Positions 16,200 through 24,669 of a DNA stretch of 64,000 nt are shown piece after piece. Below the pieces are notes generated by a model. It was not told where the DNA came from. It made no database searches and worked only from the letters and a program-made list of their open reading frames with translations. Numbering within the stretch: the first letter of the stretch is position 1; the number at the start of each line of letters is the position of its first letter. The DNA lies in the NCBI RefSeq assembly GCF_001678845.1, contig NZ_MAIQ01000008.1:1-64000 (forward strand), in the 5' to 3' direction. A program made the translations under genes and the position numbers. Source of the DNA: Christensenella intestinihominis. Lineage in GTDB: Bacteria; Bacillota; Clostridia; Christensenellales; Christensenellaceae.

Positions 16200-16924
16200 T
16201 GGAGCTGTTCGACATAACGGGAAAACGTGCGCTCGTGACGGGTGGGAGCCGGGGCATCGGCCTCGCGCTTGCCCGGATGCTGAAAGAGGCCGGGGCCAGG
16301 GTCGCGGTGTTCTACCACGGAACCCCGGTAAAAGAGGAAGGCTTCATCCCGGTAAAGTGCGACCTGCTGGATGCGGCGGATACGCGCCGTGCGTTTGCGG
16401 AAGCAAAGGAAGCGCTTGGCGGGATCGATATCCTTATTAATGCGGCAGGGCTGCATAAAAAGGACGATGCGGAACATTTCCCGGCGGAAGAGTGGGAAGA
16501 AATCCTCCGGGTCAATGTGGTCGCCGCTTTCCGTGTCAGCCAGCTTGCCGGGCGGGAAATGATTGCGCAGGGCGGCGGGAAAATTGTCAATATCTGTTCG
16601 GTGCGTTCCGTACTCGCGGGAGACCGCAGCTCGGCATACAGCGCAAGCAAGGCGGCGCTCCTGCAAATGACAAAAGCGCTCGCGAAGGAGTGGGGAAAAC
16701 ACCATATTAATGTCAACGGCCTTGCGCCGGGGTATATCCTGACCGATATGACGGCACCGTCCATGAACGATCCCGAAACAGGCGGGCGGCTCCTTTCCCA
16801 TACGCCGCTCGGGCGCTTTGGGGAAATGGAGGACCTTAAGGGTGCTTTGCTCTTCCTGTGCTCCCGCGCGTCGGATTATGTCACGGGCATCCTTTTGCCT
16901 GTGGACGGCGGTTTTTTATGCTGA
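16199..16924 (+). CDS. SDR-family oxidoreductase
   Basis: A 241-residue classical short-chain dehydrogenase. It has the cofactor motif VTGGSRGIGLAL (residues 14-25), INAAG near 80, the catalytic Ser in NICSVRS, and Tyr-x3-Lys in YSASK around residue 145-149. The C-terminal LPVDGGFL matches classical SDRs such as KduD-like 2-deoxy-gluconate dehydrogenases and FabG homologs. The substrate is unknown; it is separate from the fatty-acid operon. It shares one base with the GNAT gene. Confidence 0.87.
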   Translation: MELFDITGKRALVTGGSRGIGLALARMLKEAGARVAVFYHGTPVKEEGFIPVKCDLLDAADTRRAFAEAKEALGGIDILINAAGLHKKDDAEHFPAEEWEEILRVNVVAAFRVSQLAGREMIAQGGGKIVNICSVRSVLAGDRSSAYSASKAALLQMTKALAKEWGKHHINVNGLAPGYILTDMTAPSMNDPETGGRLLSHTPLGRFGEMEDLKGALLFLCSRASDYVTGILLPVDGGFLC

Positions 16925-16948
16925 TTGAAAAAAGTAACAATTAAAAAT

Positions 16949-17197
16949 TTACTCGTGCGGCTTAATCCCCTTAAAGAATTCGGCAAAGTCCACATTATAA
17001 ACTTGCTGGAGTGCAACCAAATCCGTCACCTTTATGTTGCGCGTTCCAAGTTCTATTTTTGTATAAGTATTTCGATCAATCGTACTTCCCAATAGATTCA
17101 TCTTCGATGTTAATTCTCTTTGGGATAATCCTGCGGCAGCCCGTAGTCTCCTCAAATTTGTTTGCAAACTTACATTCTGTAATATTAAACCTTTCAT
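16949..17197 (-). CDS. XRE-family HTH regulator, module copy 1
   Basis: The 82-residue protein has an XRE helix-turn-helix: NLRRLRAAAGLSQRELTSKM (residues 14-33), an interrupted turn, then YTKIELGTRNIKVTDLVALQ. Its last 29 residues, from NIKVTDL to PHE, are identical to the paralog at 17392, while the front half differs. It is divergent from a truncated small ORF at 17317. A 9-base inverted repeat (CGTTAGCAC at 17224, GTGCTAACG at 17273) lies between them and is a candidate operator. It probably autoregulates. It belongs to the AT-rich duplicated patch. Confidence 0.8.
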   Translation of the reverse strand: MKGLILQNVSLQTNLRRLRAAAGLSQRELTSKMNLLGSTIDRNTYTKIELGTRNIKVTDLVALQQVYNVDFAEFFKGIKPHE

Positions 17198-17223
17198 AGA
17201 ATTCTCCCTTGAAAAAAGTGACT

Positions 17224-17281
17224 CGTTAGCACATATTTATCTTGATTATATTCCTAAAAAAGGATACAATAGGTGCTAACG
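17224..17281. promoter_or_regulatory. Inverted-repeat operator candidate, XRE copy 1
   Basis: CGTTAGCAC at 17224-17232 and its exact complement GTGCTAACG at 17273-17281 flank the divergent promoter region between the XRE gene and the small ORF remnant. Two half-sites 40 bases apart would suit a dimeric XRE repressor. Confidence 0.45.
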
Positions 17282-17316
17282 GGTAACCTATATATTTTTA
17301 GTTAAGGAGTGTAACG

Positions 17317-17385
17317 ATGTCAAATAAAAAAGTATTGGAATGTTTGGAGCAGAATGTAGAGGGATTGGAAAAATCTAAAATCTGA
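17317..17385 (+). pseudogene. Truncated copy of the small ORF at 17758
   Basis: The first 19 codons match the start of the 118-residue gene at 17758 exactly (MSNKKVLECLEQNVEGLEK). One A is lost in the following A-run (AAAAA against AAAAAA), the frame ends three codons later, and similarity stops at TGATGA where the second module begins. GTTAAGGAG still precedes the ATG. It is the damaged end of a tandem duplication. Confidence 0.7.
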
Positions 17386-17391
17386 TGACAA

Positions 17392-17640
17392 TTATTCATG
17401 CGGCTTAATCCCCTTAAAGAATTCGGCAAAGTCCACGTTATAAACTTGCTGCAACGCGACCAAATCCGTCACTTTGATGTTGCGTTTTCCAAGTTCAATT
17501 TTTGAATAAGCGCTTCTCTCGAGAAGACTTCCAAGCAAATTGATTTTAGCGGTAAGCGCCTCTTGAGATAAGCCGGATTCTTTGCGCAGACGTTTCAAAT
17601 TTACAGATAAACTCACATTTTGGACAATCATATTTCTCAT
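17392..17640 (-). CDS. XRE-family HTH regulator, module copy 2
   Basis: An 82-residue paralog of 16949-17197: NLKRLRKESGLSQEALTAKI carries the helix-turn-helix and YSKIELGKRNIKVTDLVAL the rest. The C-terminal 29 residues are identical to copy 1, but codons differ, for example CACGTTATAAAC against CACATTATAAAC, so the copies are not brand new. It is divergent from the intact small ORF at 17758; the palindrome TGGGAC-GTATTA-GTCCCA at about 17713-17730 is a candidate operator. Regulator class is clear, target unknown. Confidence 0.82.
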   Translation of the reverse strand: MRNMIVQNVSLSVNLKRLRKESGLSQEALTAKINLLGSLLERSAYSKIELGKRNIKVTDLVALQQVYNVDFAEFFKGIKPHE

Positions 17641-17757
17641 AATTGACTCCTCAAAAAACGAGACTACTGGGTCACATTTTTACTTGATTATATAATGACT
17701 TTAATGGTATAATTGGGACGTATTAGTCCCATTGCGTTTTGAAAAGGAGAAATAGTC

Positions 17758-18114
17758 ATGTCAAATAAAAAAGTATTGGAATGTTTGGAGCAGAATGTGG
17801 AGGGATTGGAAAAAATCCAGAACCTGATGATGTTTGAAGACCCGCTCGTATATAGTGATCTCATGTTGGAAATCAGTATAGATCATTTCCGTGGGTATGA
17901 ATCGCTTTTACCTGTTATGTTATTATCGACAGACGACCCGGTTATTGAACGAACAGGCAAACGGCTTTTGCTCCAACTATATAGCGAGAAGCTGCAGGAA
18001 ATCGGCGGACGGCAGATCGTTGACCGCGTGACAGATATTTTGACCGAAGAAAAAGACAGATGGGATAAAAGAATTAAGCGTTTACGCAAACTGAAAAAAC
18101 AAAATAAATTGTAA
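17758..18114 (+). CDS. Conserved small protein of unknown function (XRE partner)
   Basis: The 118-residue product is helical and charged: MSNKKVLECLEQNVEG at the start, LEISIDHFRGYESLLPVMLL in the middle and a Lys-rich end KRIKRLRKLKKQNK. I see no known motif or membrane segment. AAAAGGAG precedes the ATG. It is divergently paired with an XRE regulator, and a broken copy of it sits in the neighbouring module. The pairing resembles small regulator/effector modules of accessory DNA; a toxin-antitoxin function is possible but not shown by sequence. Confidence 0.65.
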   Translation: MSNKKVLECLEQNVEGLEKIQNLMMFEDPLVYSDLMLEISIDHFRGYESLLPVMLLSTDDPVIERTGKRLLLQLYSEKLQEIGGRQIVDRVTDILTEEKDRWDKRIKRLRKLKKQNKL

Positions 18115-18206
18115 ACATTTCTGAAAAAGGTTCACTTTTGGGTGTTTTGCGGCGTGTCAGTAGTGGGAGGCATGGCTCCCGTCACCATGATGTGCCCAAT
18201 AAAAAA

Positions 18207-18250
18207 GTTAGACACATCACTTGTATTTTTGCACAAATGATGTGTCTAAC
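18207..18250. repeat. Stem-loop with 17-base inverted arms
   Basis: GTTAGACACATCACTTG at 18207-18223 pairs with CAAATGATGTGTCTAAC at 18234-18250 with one G-U-type mismatch and a 10-base loop. The flanking CAATAAAAAAGTTAGACACA recalls terminal repeats of IS3-family elements, so it may be a remnant of head-to-head ends. No transposase is present. Confidence 0.5.
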
Positions 18251-18281
18251 CAAAATCGTAACTAAAAAATCTTTTTCGCTA

Positions 18282-18304
18282 ACGAAAAACGGCTTAAAGA
18301 AGCC
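18282..18304 (-). terminator. Terminator of GGGtGRT operon
   Basis: On the minus strand GGCTT-CTTT-AAGCC is followed by GTTTTTCG, directly after the stop codon of the gene at 18305. Confidence 0.75.
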
Positions 18305-19303
18305 TTATTTCATCGCTTCTTCCACCGCAACCGCCACCGCGACGGAAGCGCCGACCATCGGGTTATTCCCCATGCCGATCAGGCCCATCATTTCCACGTG
18401 AGCCGGAACGGAGGAACTGCCCGCAAACTGCGCGTCGCCGTGCATACGGCCCATCGTGTCGGTCATGCCGTATGAAGCCGGACCGGCCGCCATGTTGTCG
18501 GGATGCAGCGTCCTGCCCGTGCCGCCGCCCGAAGCAACGGAGAAGTATTTCTTGCCGTTCTCGATCGCCCATTTTTTGTAGGTGCCCGCAACCGGGTGCT
18601 GGAAGCGCGTCGGGTTGGTGGAGTTTCCGGTAATGGAAACGTCTACGCTCTCGTGCCGCATGATCGCCACACCCTCGTTTACGTCATCCGCGCCGTAGCA
18701 GCGAACCTTTGCCCGGTCGCCTTCCGAATATTTGGTTTCGGAAACGATATTGAGCTTGCCGGTGGCATAGTCATAATCCGTCTCAACATAGGTAAAGCCG
18801 TTGATGCGAGAAATAATCTGCGCCGCGTCCTTGCCAAGGCCGTTGAGGATAACCTGCAGGTTCTCCTTGCGTACCTTGTTCGCCGTCTTGGCGATACCGA
18901 TTGCGCCTTCCGCCGCCGCAAAGGATTCGTGCCCCGCGAGGAAGCAGAAGCATCTTGTTTTTTCCTCGAGCAGCATCGCCGCGAGGTTGCCGTGCCCAAG
19001 GCCGACAAGGCGCTGTTCCGCAACAGAGCCGGGGATGCAGAACGCCTGCAAACCAATGCCGATTGCTTCCGCCGCTTCCGAAGCTTTCCTGCAGCCCTTC
19101 TTGAGTGCGATGGCCGCGCCCAGCGTGTACGCCCAGATTGCGTTTTCAAAAGCGATGGGCTGGATGCCGCGCACGATGCCGTCCACGTCGATTCCCTTGT
19201 CCACCGTATACTGTTTCACTTCCTCGAGGGAACCAAAACCGTATTCCTTCATGCATTTTTCAATTTGGGCAATTCTTCTTTCATAACCTTCAAATGTAAC
19301 CAT
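18305..19303 (-). CDS. GGGtGRT protein
   Basis: The 332-residue product matches the family named after its motif, seen here as ASGGGTGRTLHPDNMAAGPA (about residues 249-268). Other conserved blocks are SVAEQRLVGLGHGNLAAMLL (about 94-113), CFCFLAGHESFAAAEGAIG and the C-terminal MMGLIGMGNNPMVGASVAVA. No enzymatic activity is established to my knowledge. It is consistently adjacent to a NifU-like scaffold protein, as here (14 bases upstream), so a role in metal-cluster or cofactor handling is a reasonable inference. The operon is leftward and ends at 18282-18304. Confidence 0.9.
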   Translation of the reverse strand: MVTFEGYERRIAQIEKCMKEYGFGSLEEVKQYTVDKGIDVDGIVRGIQPIAFENAIWAYTLGAAIALKKGCRKASEAAEAIGIGLQAFCIPGSVAEQRLVGLGHGNLAAMLLEEKTRCFCFLAGHESFAAAEGAIGIAKTANKVRKENLQVILNGLGKDAAQIISRINGFTYVETDYDYATGKLNIVSETKYSEGDRAKVRCYGADDVNEGVAIMRHESVDVSITGNSTNPTRFQHPVAGTYKKWAIENGKKYFSVASGGGTGRTLHPDNMAAGPASYGMTDTMGRMHGDAQFAGSSSVPAHVEMMGLIGMGNNPMVGASVAVAVAVEEAMK

Positions 19304-19317
19304 GTTAATCGCCCTCC

Positions 19318-20010
19318 TTATTCTTTACGCGGGTCAATGTACTTAACCGCGTCGTCGTATCTGCCGTACGTGCCGATGTTTTTCTCATAAGCCTCTTTCG
19401 GCTCTACGCCGTTCCTGATGTCTTCCATCATCTTGCCGAGGCGTACGAACTTGTAGCCGATCACTTCATCGTTCTTGTCAAGGCCCATCTCGAGGATATA
19501 GCCTTCCGCAAGCTCGAGGTAGCGAACGCCCTTTTTGTTGGTGGAGAAAATCGTGCCGACCTGCGAACGAAGCCCCTTGCCGAGGTCCTCGAGGCCCGCG
19601 CCGATCGGAAGGCCGCCTTCGGAAAATGCCGTCTGCGTCCTGCCGTAGGCAATCTGCAGGAACAGCTCGCGCATCGCGGTGTTGATCGCGTCGCACACAA
19701 GGTCCGTGTTAAGCGCTTCGAGAAGCGTCTTGCCGACGATCGCTTCACCCGCCATCGCGGCCGAATGCGTCATGCCCGAGCACCCGCTCGTCTCGATCAG
19801 GGCCTCCTCGATGATGCCGTCCTTCACGTTCAGCGTCAGCTTGCACATACCCTGCTGGGGGGCGCACCAGCCTACGCCGTGCGTGAGGCCGGAGATGTCT
19901 GTGATCTGTTTGGATTTTACCCATTTGCCTTCTTCAGGTATCGGAGCCGGGCCGTGGTGCGGTCCCTTTTTCACGCATACCATTTCTTCTACTTCTTTTG
20001 AGTATTGCAT
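19318..20010 (-). CDS. NifU-like iron-sulfur cluster assembly scaffold protein
   Basis: The 230-residue protein carries the U-type scaffold region: HGVGWCAPQQGMCKLTLNVKDG (Cys near 43 and 50) and IETSGCSGMTHSAAMAGEAIVGKTL (Cys near 73), which together give the three scaffold cysteines, followed by ALNTDLVCDAINTAMRELF. The remainder, with GGLPIGAGLEDLGKGLRSQVGT and the C-terminal KYIDPR, is specific to the form that travels with GGGtGRT proteins. It likely binds Fe or a transient cluster. The full N-terminus MQYSKEVEEM is kept because homologs I know begin likewise. TATAAT on the minus strand near 20075-20080 is a candidate -10. Confidence 0.85.
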   Translation of the reverse strand: MQYSKEVEEMVCVKKGPHHGPAPIPEEGKWVKSKQITDISGLTHGVGWCAPQQGMCKLTLNVKDGIIEEALIETSGCSGMTHSAAMAGEAIVGKTLLEALNTDLVCDAINTAMRELFLQIAYGRTQTAFSEGGLPIGAGLEDLGKGLRSQVGTIFSTNKKGVRYLELAEGYILEMGLDKNDEVIGYKFVRLGKMMEDIRNGVEPKEAYEKNIGTYGRYDDAVKYIDPRKE

Positions 20011-20219
20011 GGGATTTTTTGACCTCCTTGAAAATTTATTGCTTTCATATGAAATACTAAGCCATACATAAAATATTATAGCATATCCGGGGAAAGGTAG
20101 TCATTATATTTTTAAGATTATTTCCCGCCGCGCCCCCATCCGGGAAAAGAGCCCGTTTTTTGGTTGAACAAAAGGAAAATGAGTGATATCCTTAAGCAGG
20201 GGAAAACGGAGGAAATGCT

Positions 20220-21173
20220 ATGCTGTGGATTCCAATTGTAATCGTCGCCGTCGTCGTTTTATTCCTGGTTGTGGTTCTCGTGGCCGCAAATAAAATATTC
20301 GACGTCGCGGTGAATGCAAAAAAAACCAAGGAAAAAGTGCTCAAAACAAATGCGAATAAAAGTGCGGACGGCACGCCGGGCGAACAGACGGAAAAGCAGC
20401 GTGCCAACGAATGGCTGCGCGGGCAGGAATTCGTAATGCACAGCCAGCGCTCCGGGGACGGCCTTCTCCTTGCCGCGCGCGAGCTTCCCGCGCGGGAGCC
20501 GTCGCACCTGTGGGCGGTCTGCATCCACGGCTTTTCAGGAAGCGGCCTTAGCCTCGGCCTTGCGGCAAAGCATTGGCACGGGCGGGGATGGAACGTGCTC
20601 CTGCCCGATTTGCGGGGCAGCGGCGACAGCGAGGGGGATTATTACGGCATGGGCTGGCTTGACCGCCACGATGTCATCCGGTGGGTCAGGGAAACGATCC
20701 TCGCAAAAGACCCGGATGCGCAAATCGTCCTGCACGGGGTCTCCATGGGCGCGGCGACGGTCATGATGACCACGGGCGAACCGCTTCCCGCAAACGTACG
20801 CGCCGCCGTTGAAGACTGCGGCTATACGGACGTGTGGCAGGAATTCACCATCCAGCTCAAAAAGGTGTTCGGCCTTCCGCAGTTTCCCATCATGCATATT
20901 GCAAACGGAATGGCGAAGCGCCGCGCAGGCTATTCCTTTAAGGAAGCCTCGTCCGTCGCGCAGGTGAAAAAATCCAAAACGCCGACGCTTTTCATCCACG
21001 GCGACGCCGATACCTTCGTCCCGTTTTTCATGCTTGGCGAGGTATACGAAGCCGCGGCATGCGAAAAGGAAAAAATGGTGGTGCACGGCGCCCAGCACGG
21101 CGAATCAGGCCAGCTCGAGCCGGAGCGCTACTGGAATACCGTGCATGCGTTTGTTGGAAAATATCTTGATTAA
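20220..21173 (+). CDS. Membrane-anchored alpha/beta hydrolase
   Basis: The 317-residue protein has an N-terminal helix (IPIVIVAVVVLFLVVVLVAA, about residues 4-23), a charged linker and an alpha/beta hydrolase domain. WAVCIHGFSGSG is the oxyanion-loop strand, DLRGSGDSEG precedes the nucleophile elbow HGVSMGAAT (Ser near residue 176), the acid is Asp in FIHGDADTFVP and the catalytic His is in HGAQHGES. The layout matches YfhR/BEM46-like hydrolases, with unknown ester or peptide substrate. TTGAAC-N17-TATCCT at 20164-20192 is a plausible promoter. GGAGGAA precedes the ATG. Confidence 0.85.
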   Translation: MLWIPIVIVAVVVLFLVVVLVAANKIFDVAVNAKKTKEKVLKTNANKSADGTPGEQTEKQRANEWLRGQEFVMHSQRSGDGLLLAARELPAREPSHLWAVCIHGFSGSGLSLGLAAKHWHGRGWNVLLPDLRGSGDSEGDYYGMGWLDRHDVIRWVRETILAKDPDAQIVLHGVSMGAATVMMTTGEPLPANVRAAVEDCGYTDVWQEFTIQLKKVFGLPQFPIMHIANGMAKRRAGYSFKEASSVAQVKKSKTPTLFIHGDADTFVPFFMLGEVYEAAACEKEKMVVHGAQHGESGQLEPERYWNTVHAFVGKYLD

Positions 21174-21186
21174 AGAGGAGAATATA

Positions 21187-21399
21187 ATGGAAAGAGTACA
21201 GTATATCTGCCCCAAATGCGGTTGTACGCAATATGAAAGCGACCAGTTCCAGGCCACCGGGGGGAACTTTTCCAAGCTGTTTGATGTGCAGAATAAAAAG
21301 TTCATTACAATCAGCTGCGCAAAGTGCGGCTATACGGAGCTGTATAAAGGGCAGACCTCGGACGGCTGGAATATCCTTGATTTCCTGATCGGCCGCTGA
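21187..21399 (+). CDS. Small zinc-ribbon protein
   Basis: The 70-residue protein has two knuckles, YICPKCGCTQYES and ISCAKCGYTELYKG, giving the four Cys of a zinc ribbon, and ends WNILDFLIGR. This matches the small nucleic-acid-binding Zn-ribbon family (zinc_ribbon_13 type). An in-frame ATG at 21034 would lie inside the hydrolase gene, so I chose 21187 with AAAGAGGAG just upstream. It likely shares the hydrolase transcript; terminator at 21428-21467. Confidence 0.82.
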   Translation: MERVQYICPKCGCTQYESDQFQATGGNFSKLFDVQNKKFITISCAKCGYTELYKGQTSDGWNILDFLIGR

Positions 21400-21427
21400 A
21401 GCAAAAATGAATAAATTGTTAAAAATG

Positions 21428-21467
21428 AAATCCGCGCCCCCTGAGCTTGCAGGGAACGCGGATTTTT
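21428..21467 (+). terminator. Terminator after zinc-ribbon gene
   Basis: AAATCCGCG and CGCGGATTT arms around a CCCCTGAGC/TTGCAGGG inner part, then TTTT. Confidence 0.82.
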
Positions 21468-21469
21468 GC

Positions 21470-21498
21470 TTGTATTTGCAATTCATTGAAAGTATAAT
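21470..21498 (+). promoter_or_regulatory. Promoter of aminotransferase-tyrS operon
   Basis: TTGTAT at 21470-21475, 17 bases, TATAAT at 21493-21498, 34 bases before the start codon. Confidence 0.75.
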
Positions 21499-21532
21499 AT
21501 AATGCGTATAATTATTTACATAAGAAGGGCAG

Positions 21533-22723
21533 ATGGAAACGATGTACCGATTTGCAGAACGTTTTGACGGTGTGGGCGGAAGCGAAATCCGCAAGATTTT
21601 TGGGCTCCTCGGGGTTCCGGGAATGATCTCTTTTGCGGGCGGAAATCCTTCCCCCGACCTTTTCCCGGCGGATACGCTCGCAGACATCAGCGAACAGGTA
21701 ATTGTGGACGACGGCAGGTCCGTGCTCCAGTACGGGGGGACGATGGGCGTCGCGCATTTTATCGACGTGCTGAAGGAAAAAAACAAAGATATCATGAAAG
21801 AGGACGACGACCTCATCGTGCTTTCCGGCTCGTCCCAGGGAATCGATTTCTTTTCCCATACCATGATCGAAAAAGGCGATGTAATCCTTGCGGAATCCCC
21901 GTCGTTTTTGGGCGCGCTCCAAACCTTCCGGCTCGCGGACGCCGACATTAAAACGGTGGACCTTCAGGAAGACGGCCCGGATACGGAGATGCTCGAGGCG
22001 AAGATCAGGGAATATAATCCGAAGTTTTTCTATACGATCCCGACGTTCCAGAATCCGTCGGGCATCACCATGAGCACGGAAAAACGGCAGAGGGTGTACG
22101 ACATCTGCAAACAGCACGGCGTGCTGATCCTGGAAGACGATCCCTATGCGGAGCTCCGCTATGAGGGCGAACCCCTCCCGAGCATCAAGGCGCTCGACGA
22201 CTGCGGGCTCGTGTGCAGGCTTTCCAGCTTCTCCAAGACGATTTCCCCCGGCCTGCGCGTCGGTTACGCAATCGCCAACCGCGAGATCATCGCGAAATTC
22301 AACCTTTTAAAGCAGGGAGCGGACGTGCACACCTCCAACCTTTCGCAGACGCTCGTGATGAAATTCATTGAGCGCGGGCTCTACGAAGAACACGTCAGGA
22401 TGCTGTGCGAAACCTACCAGGAGCACCGGGACGCGATGCTGCAGGCAATCGATATCTATTTCCCCGACGGGGTCAGCCATACCAAACCGGAGGGCGGCCT
22501 GTTCGTGTGGGTGACGCTTCCGGAATGGATGGACGCGCGCAAGCTGTTCGACGCCTGCGTGATGGAAAAAGTGGCCTTTGTGGCGGGAAGTCCCTTTTTT
22601 GCGGAGGGCGGCCATAACAATACGCTGCGTATGAATTTCTCCATGCCGTCCCTGGACCAGATCGAAACGGGTGTGGACCGCATGAGCAGGGTCATCCGCC
22701 AATACGAATTTTTGACGAAATAA
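21533..22723 (+). CDS. PLP-dependent class I/II aminotransferase (2-aminoadipate/LysN type)
   Basis: The 396-residue fold-type I aminotransferase has the PLP Lys in SSFSKTISPGLRVGYA (about residue 232), the cofactor-contact segment LSGSSQGIDFFSHTM, and the YTIPTFQNPSGITMS block typical of the MocR/LysN/2-aminoadipate group. It likely exchanges amino groups between an alpha-amino acid (aromatic, branched or aminoadipate) and 2-oxoglutarate. AAGGGCAG precedes the ATG. It stands 33 bases ahead of tyrS; an aromatic substrate would fit that context, but this is inference. Confidence 0.87.
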   Translation: METMYRFAERFDGVGGSEIRKIFGLLGVPGMISFAGGNPSPDLFPADTLADISEQVIVDDGRSVLQYGGTMGVAHFIDVLKEKNKDIMKEDDDLIVLSGSSQGIDFFSHTMIEKGDVILAESPSFLGALQTFRLADADIKTVDLQEDGPDTEMLEAKIREYNPKFFYTIPTFQNPSGITMSTEKRQRVYDICKQHGVLILEDDPYAELRYEGEPLPSIKALDDCGLVCRLSSFSKTISPGLRVGYAIANREIIAKFNLLKQGADVHTSNLSQTLVMKFIERGLYEEHVRMLCETYQEHRDAMLQAIDIYFPDGVSHTKPEGGLFVWVTLPEWMDARKLFDACVMEKVAFVAGSPFFAEGGHNNTLRMNFSMPSLDQIETGVDRMSRVIRQYEFLTK

Positions 22724-22756
22724 CCGAACGGATCAAGCAGAGGAGTTTTTGAATCG

Positions 22757-23986
22757 ATGGCAGAAAACGTTTTTGATACATTACAGGAAAGAGGCTTTGT
22801 CAAGCAGACGACCCACGAAGGCCTGAAGGAAATGCTCGGCCGGGATAAAGTGAAGTTTTATGTCGGCTTTGACGCGACGGCGGACAGCCTCCACGTCGGC
22901 CATTTTGTACAGCTGATGGCTATGGCGCATATGCAGCGCGCAGGCCATACGCCGATCATTCTCGTGGGCGGTGGAACAACGATGATCGGCGACCCGAGCG
23001 GAAAATCCGATATGCGTAAGATGATGACCCGCGAGGTGATCGCGCACAATGCGGAGATATTTAAAAAGCAAATCGGCAGCTTCCTCGACGTTTCCGAGGG
23101 AAAAGCCATCATGGTGGATAATGCAGACTGGCTTTTAGACCTCAATTATGTGGAATTCCTGCGGGAAATCGGCACCTGCTTCTCCGTAAACAGGATGCTG
23201 ACGGCGGAATGCTATAAACAGCGCCTTGAAAAAGGCCTCACATTCTTTGAGTTCAACTATATGCTGATGCAGGCGTACGACTTTCTGGTCTTAAACCGGA
23301 AATACGGCTGCACGCTCGAGATGGGCGGGGACGACCAATGGTCGAATATCCTCGCGGGGGCGGACCTCATCCGCCGGAAAGAGCGGAAGGAGGCGTACGG
23401 CCTCACGATCACCCTGCTCCTGAAGAGCGACGGCAAAAAGATGGGAAAGACGGAGTCGGGCGCCGTATGGCTCGATCCGGAAAAGACTTCCCCCTACGAT
23501 TTTTACCAGTATTGGAGGAACGTTGCGGATGCGGACGTGCGGACGTGCCTGTCCCTGCTCACCTTCCTGCCGATGGACGAGGTAGAGCGCCTTTCGGCCC
23601 TCAAAGACAATGAGATCAACGATGCAAAAAAGATACTTGCGTTTGAGATAACAAAACAGGTGCACGGCGACAAGGCCGCGCATGAAGCGCAGAAGGCGGC
23701 GGAAGCGCTGTTTTCAGGCGGCGGCGAAGGGGGCAGCATCCCCACGACGGAGCTGACGGAAGCGCAGTGGAAAGAAAAACCGCAGCTCATCGACGTAATG
23801 GCCGTTTGCGGGCTCACGAAATCGCGCGGCGAAGGACGGCGCCTGATTACGCAGGGCGGCGTGCTCCTCAACGGGGAAAAGGTCACGGATGAATTCAGGG
23901 AACTGACGGAGGCGGACTTTGCGGACGGCGAAGCGATGATTAAAAAAGGCAAAAAGGTGTTCCACAGGGTCCTGATTCGTGGGTAA
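22757..23986 (+). CDS. tyrS: Tyrosyl-tRNA synthetase
   Basis: A full-length 409-residue TyrRS of the TyrRS_2 (TyrZ-like) type. It charges tRNA-Tyr with tyrosine in the cytosol. HIGH appears as [10 protein letters not shown] (residue about 38), KMSKS as KKMGKTESG near residue 230, and an S4-like RNA-binding domain ends the protein ([19 protein letters not shown]). The catalytic [10 protein letters not shown]-like [10 protein letters not shown] sits in the N-terminal Rossmann fold. There is no T-box leader between it and the aminotransferase gene, so it depends on the upstream promoter at 21470. GAGGAGTTT precedes the ATG. Confidence 0.95.
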   Translation: MAENVFDTLQERGFVKQTTHEGLKEMLGRDKVKFYVGFDATADSLHVGHFVQLMAMAHMQRAGHTPIILVGGGTTMIGDPSGKSDMRKMMTREVIAHNAEIFKKQIGSFLDVSEGKAIMVDNADWLLDLNYVEFLREIGTCFSVNRMLTAECYKQRLEKGLTFFEFNYMLMQAYDFLVLNRKYGCTLEMGGDDQWSNILAGADLIRRKERKEAYGLTITLLLKSDGKKMGKTESGAVWLDPEKTSPYDFYQYWRNVADADVRTCLSLLTFLPMDEVERLSALKDNEINDAKKILAFEITKQVHGDKAAHEAQKAAEALFSGGGEGGSIPTTELTEAQWKEKPQLIDVMAVCGLTKSRGEGRRLITQGGVLLNGEKVTDEFRELTEADFADGEAMIKKGKKVFHRVLIRG

Positions 23987-23989
23987 ATT

Positions 23990-24640
23990 ATGGAAAAACC
24001 GTATGTTTGCCTCTCCGGGGAAGCCGCAAGCGAGCTTGTAATCAAAAAATCGAGGTTTTTGTGCAGGCTTGTTCCCGTAGAGACGGAGCGGCAGGCGGCC
24101 GAAGTCCTCGGAGCGGTCAGGAAAGAGCATTATAACGCGCGGCATAATTGCTTTGCCATGATCCTCGGCCCGGCCCGGAATTTCGAGAAAAGCTCGGACG
24201 ACGGGGAGCCGCAGGGCACGGCGGGCGTACCCATGCTGGAGGTGCTGCGGAAAAGCGGCCTCACCAACATCCTTGCGGTAGTCACGCGGTATTTCGGCGG
24301 GACGCTGCTCGGGGCGGGCGGCCTTGTGCGCGCCTACGGCGGGGCGGTATCGGCGGCGCTTCGCACGGCAAAGCGGGAAATGCATATCCCGGCGGTATCA
24401 TTGCGGTTCCGGATCGATTATGCGGATTACGGAAAGCTGCAAAGCGTCGCTGCGGAATACGGCGCGAAGGTGGAAGCGGATTTCGGCGAAAAAGTCGAGG
24501 CGTGCGCGGTGTTCCGGCAGTCGGATTATCCCGCTGTGGCAAAAAAAATCACGGAAGCGTTTCTCGGCGCGGACGTATACGAAAAAGACGGCGAATGCTG
24601 TTTAACGGAACCGGTTACACAGCAGCAGCCGACGGAATAA
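23990..24640 (+). CDS. YigZ/IMPACT-family protein
   Basis: The 216-residue protein matches the UPF0029/YigZ family: ASELVIKKSRFLCRLVPVET at the start, SSDDGEPQGTAGVPMLEVL (about residues 65-83), and the VTRYFGGTLLGAGGLVRAYGG block (about 97-117), which is the family's most conserved part. The C-terminal DUF1949-like domain is present. In other organisms it is linked to translation control or nucleic-acid binding; no reaction is established. It follows tyrS by three bases. Confidence 0.9.
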   Translation: MEKPYVCLSGEAASELVIKKSRFLCRLVPVETERQAAEVLGAVRKEHYNARHNCFAMILGPARNFEKSSDDGEPQGTAGVPMLEVLRKSGLTNILAVVTRYFGGTLLGAGGLVRAYGGAVSAALRTAKREMHIPAVSLRFRIDYADYGKLQSVAAEYGAKVEADFGEKVEACAVFRQSDYPAVAKKITEAFLGADVYEKDGECCLTEPVTQQQPTE

Positions 24641-24669
24641 ATATCTTAATACGATTGGGGAATTTGGGT

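Noticed and set aside
18138-18401. Possible small gene after the XRE module
   Set aside because: It runs through the inverted repeat, the terminator and into the GGGtGRT gene on the other strand, and lacks a ribosome site.
24148-24669. N-terminal extension of ilvE
   Set aside because: It overlaps the YigZ-like gene in another frame, and the translation is shadow-like; family members start at MEIKF-like sequence.
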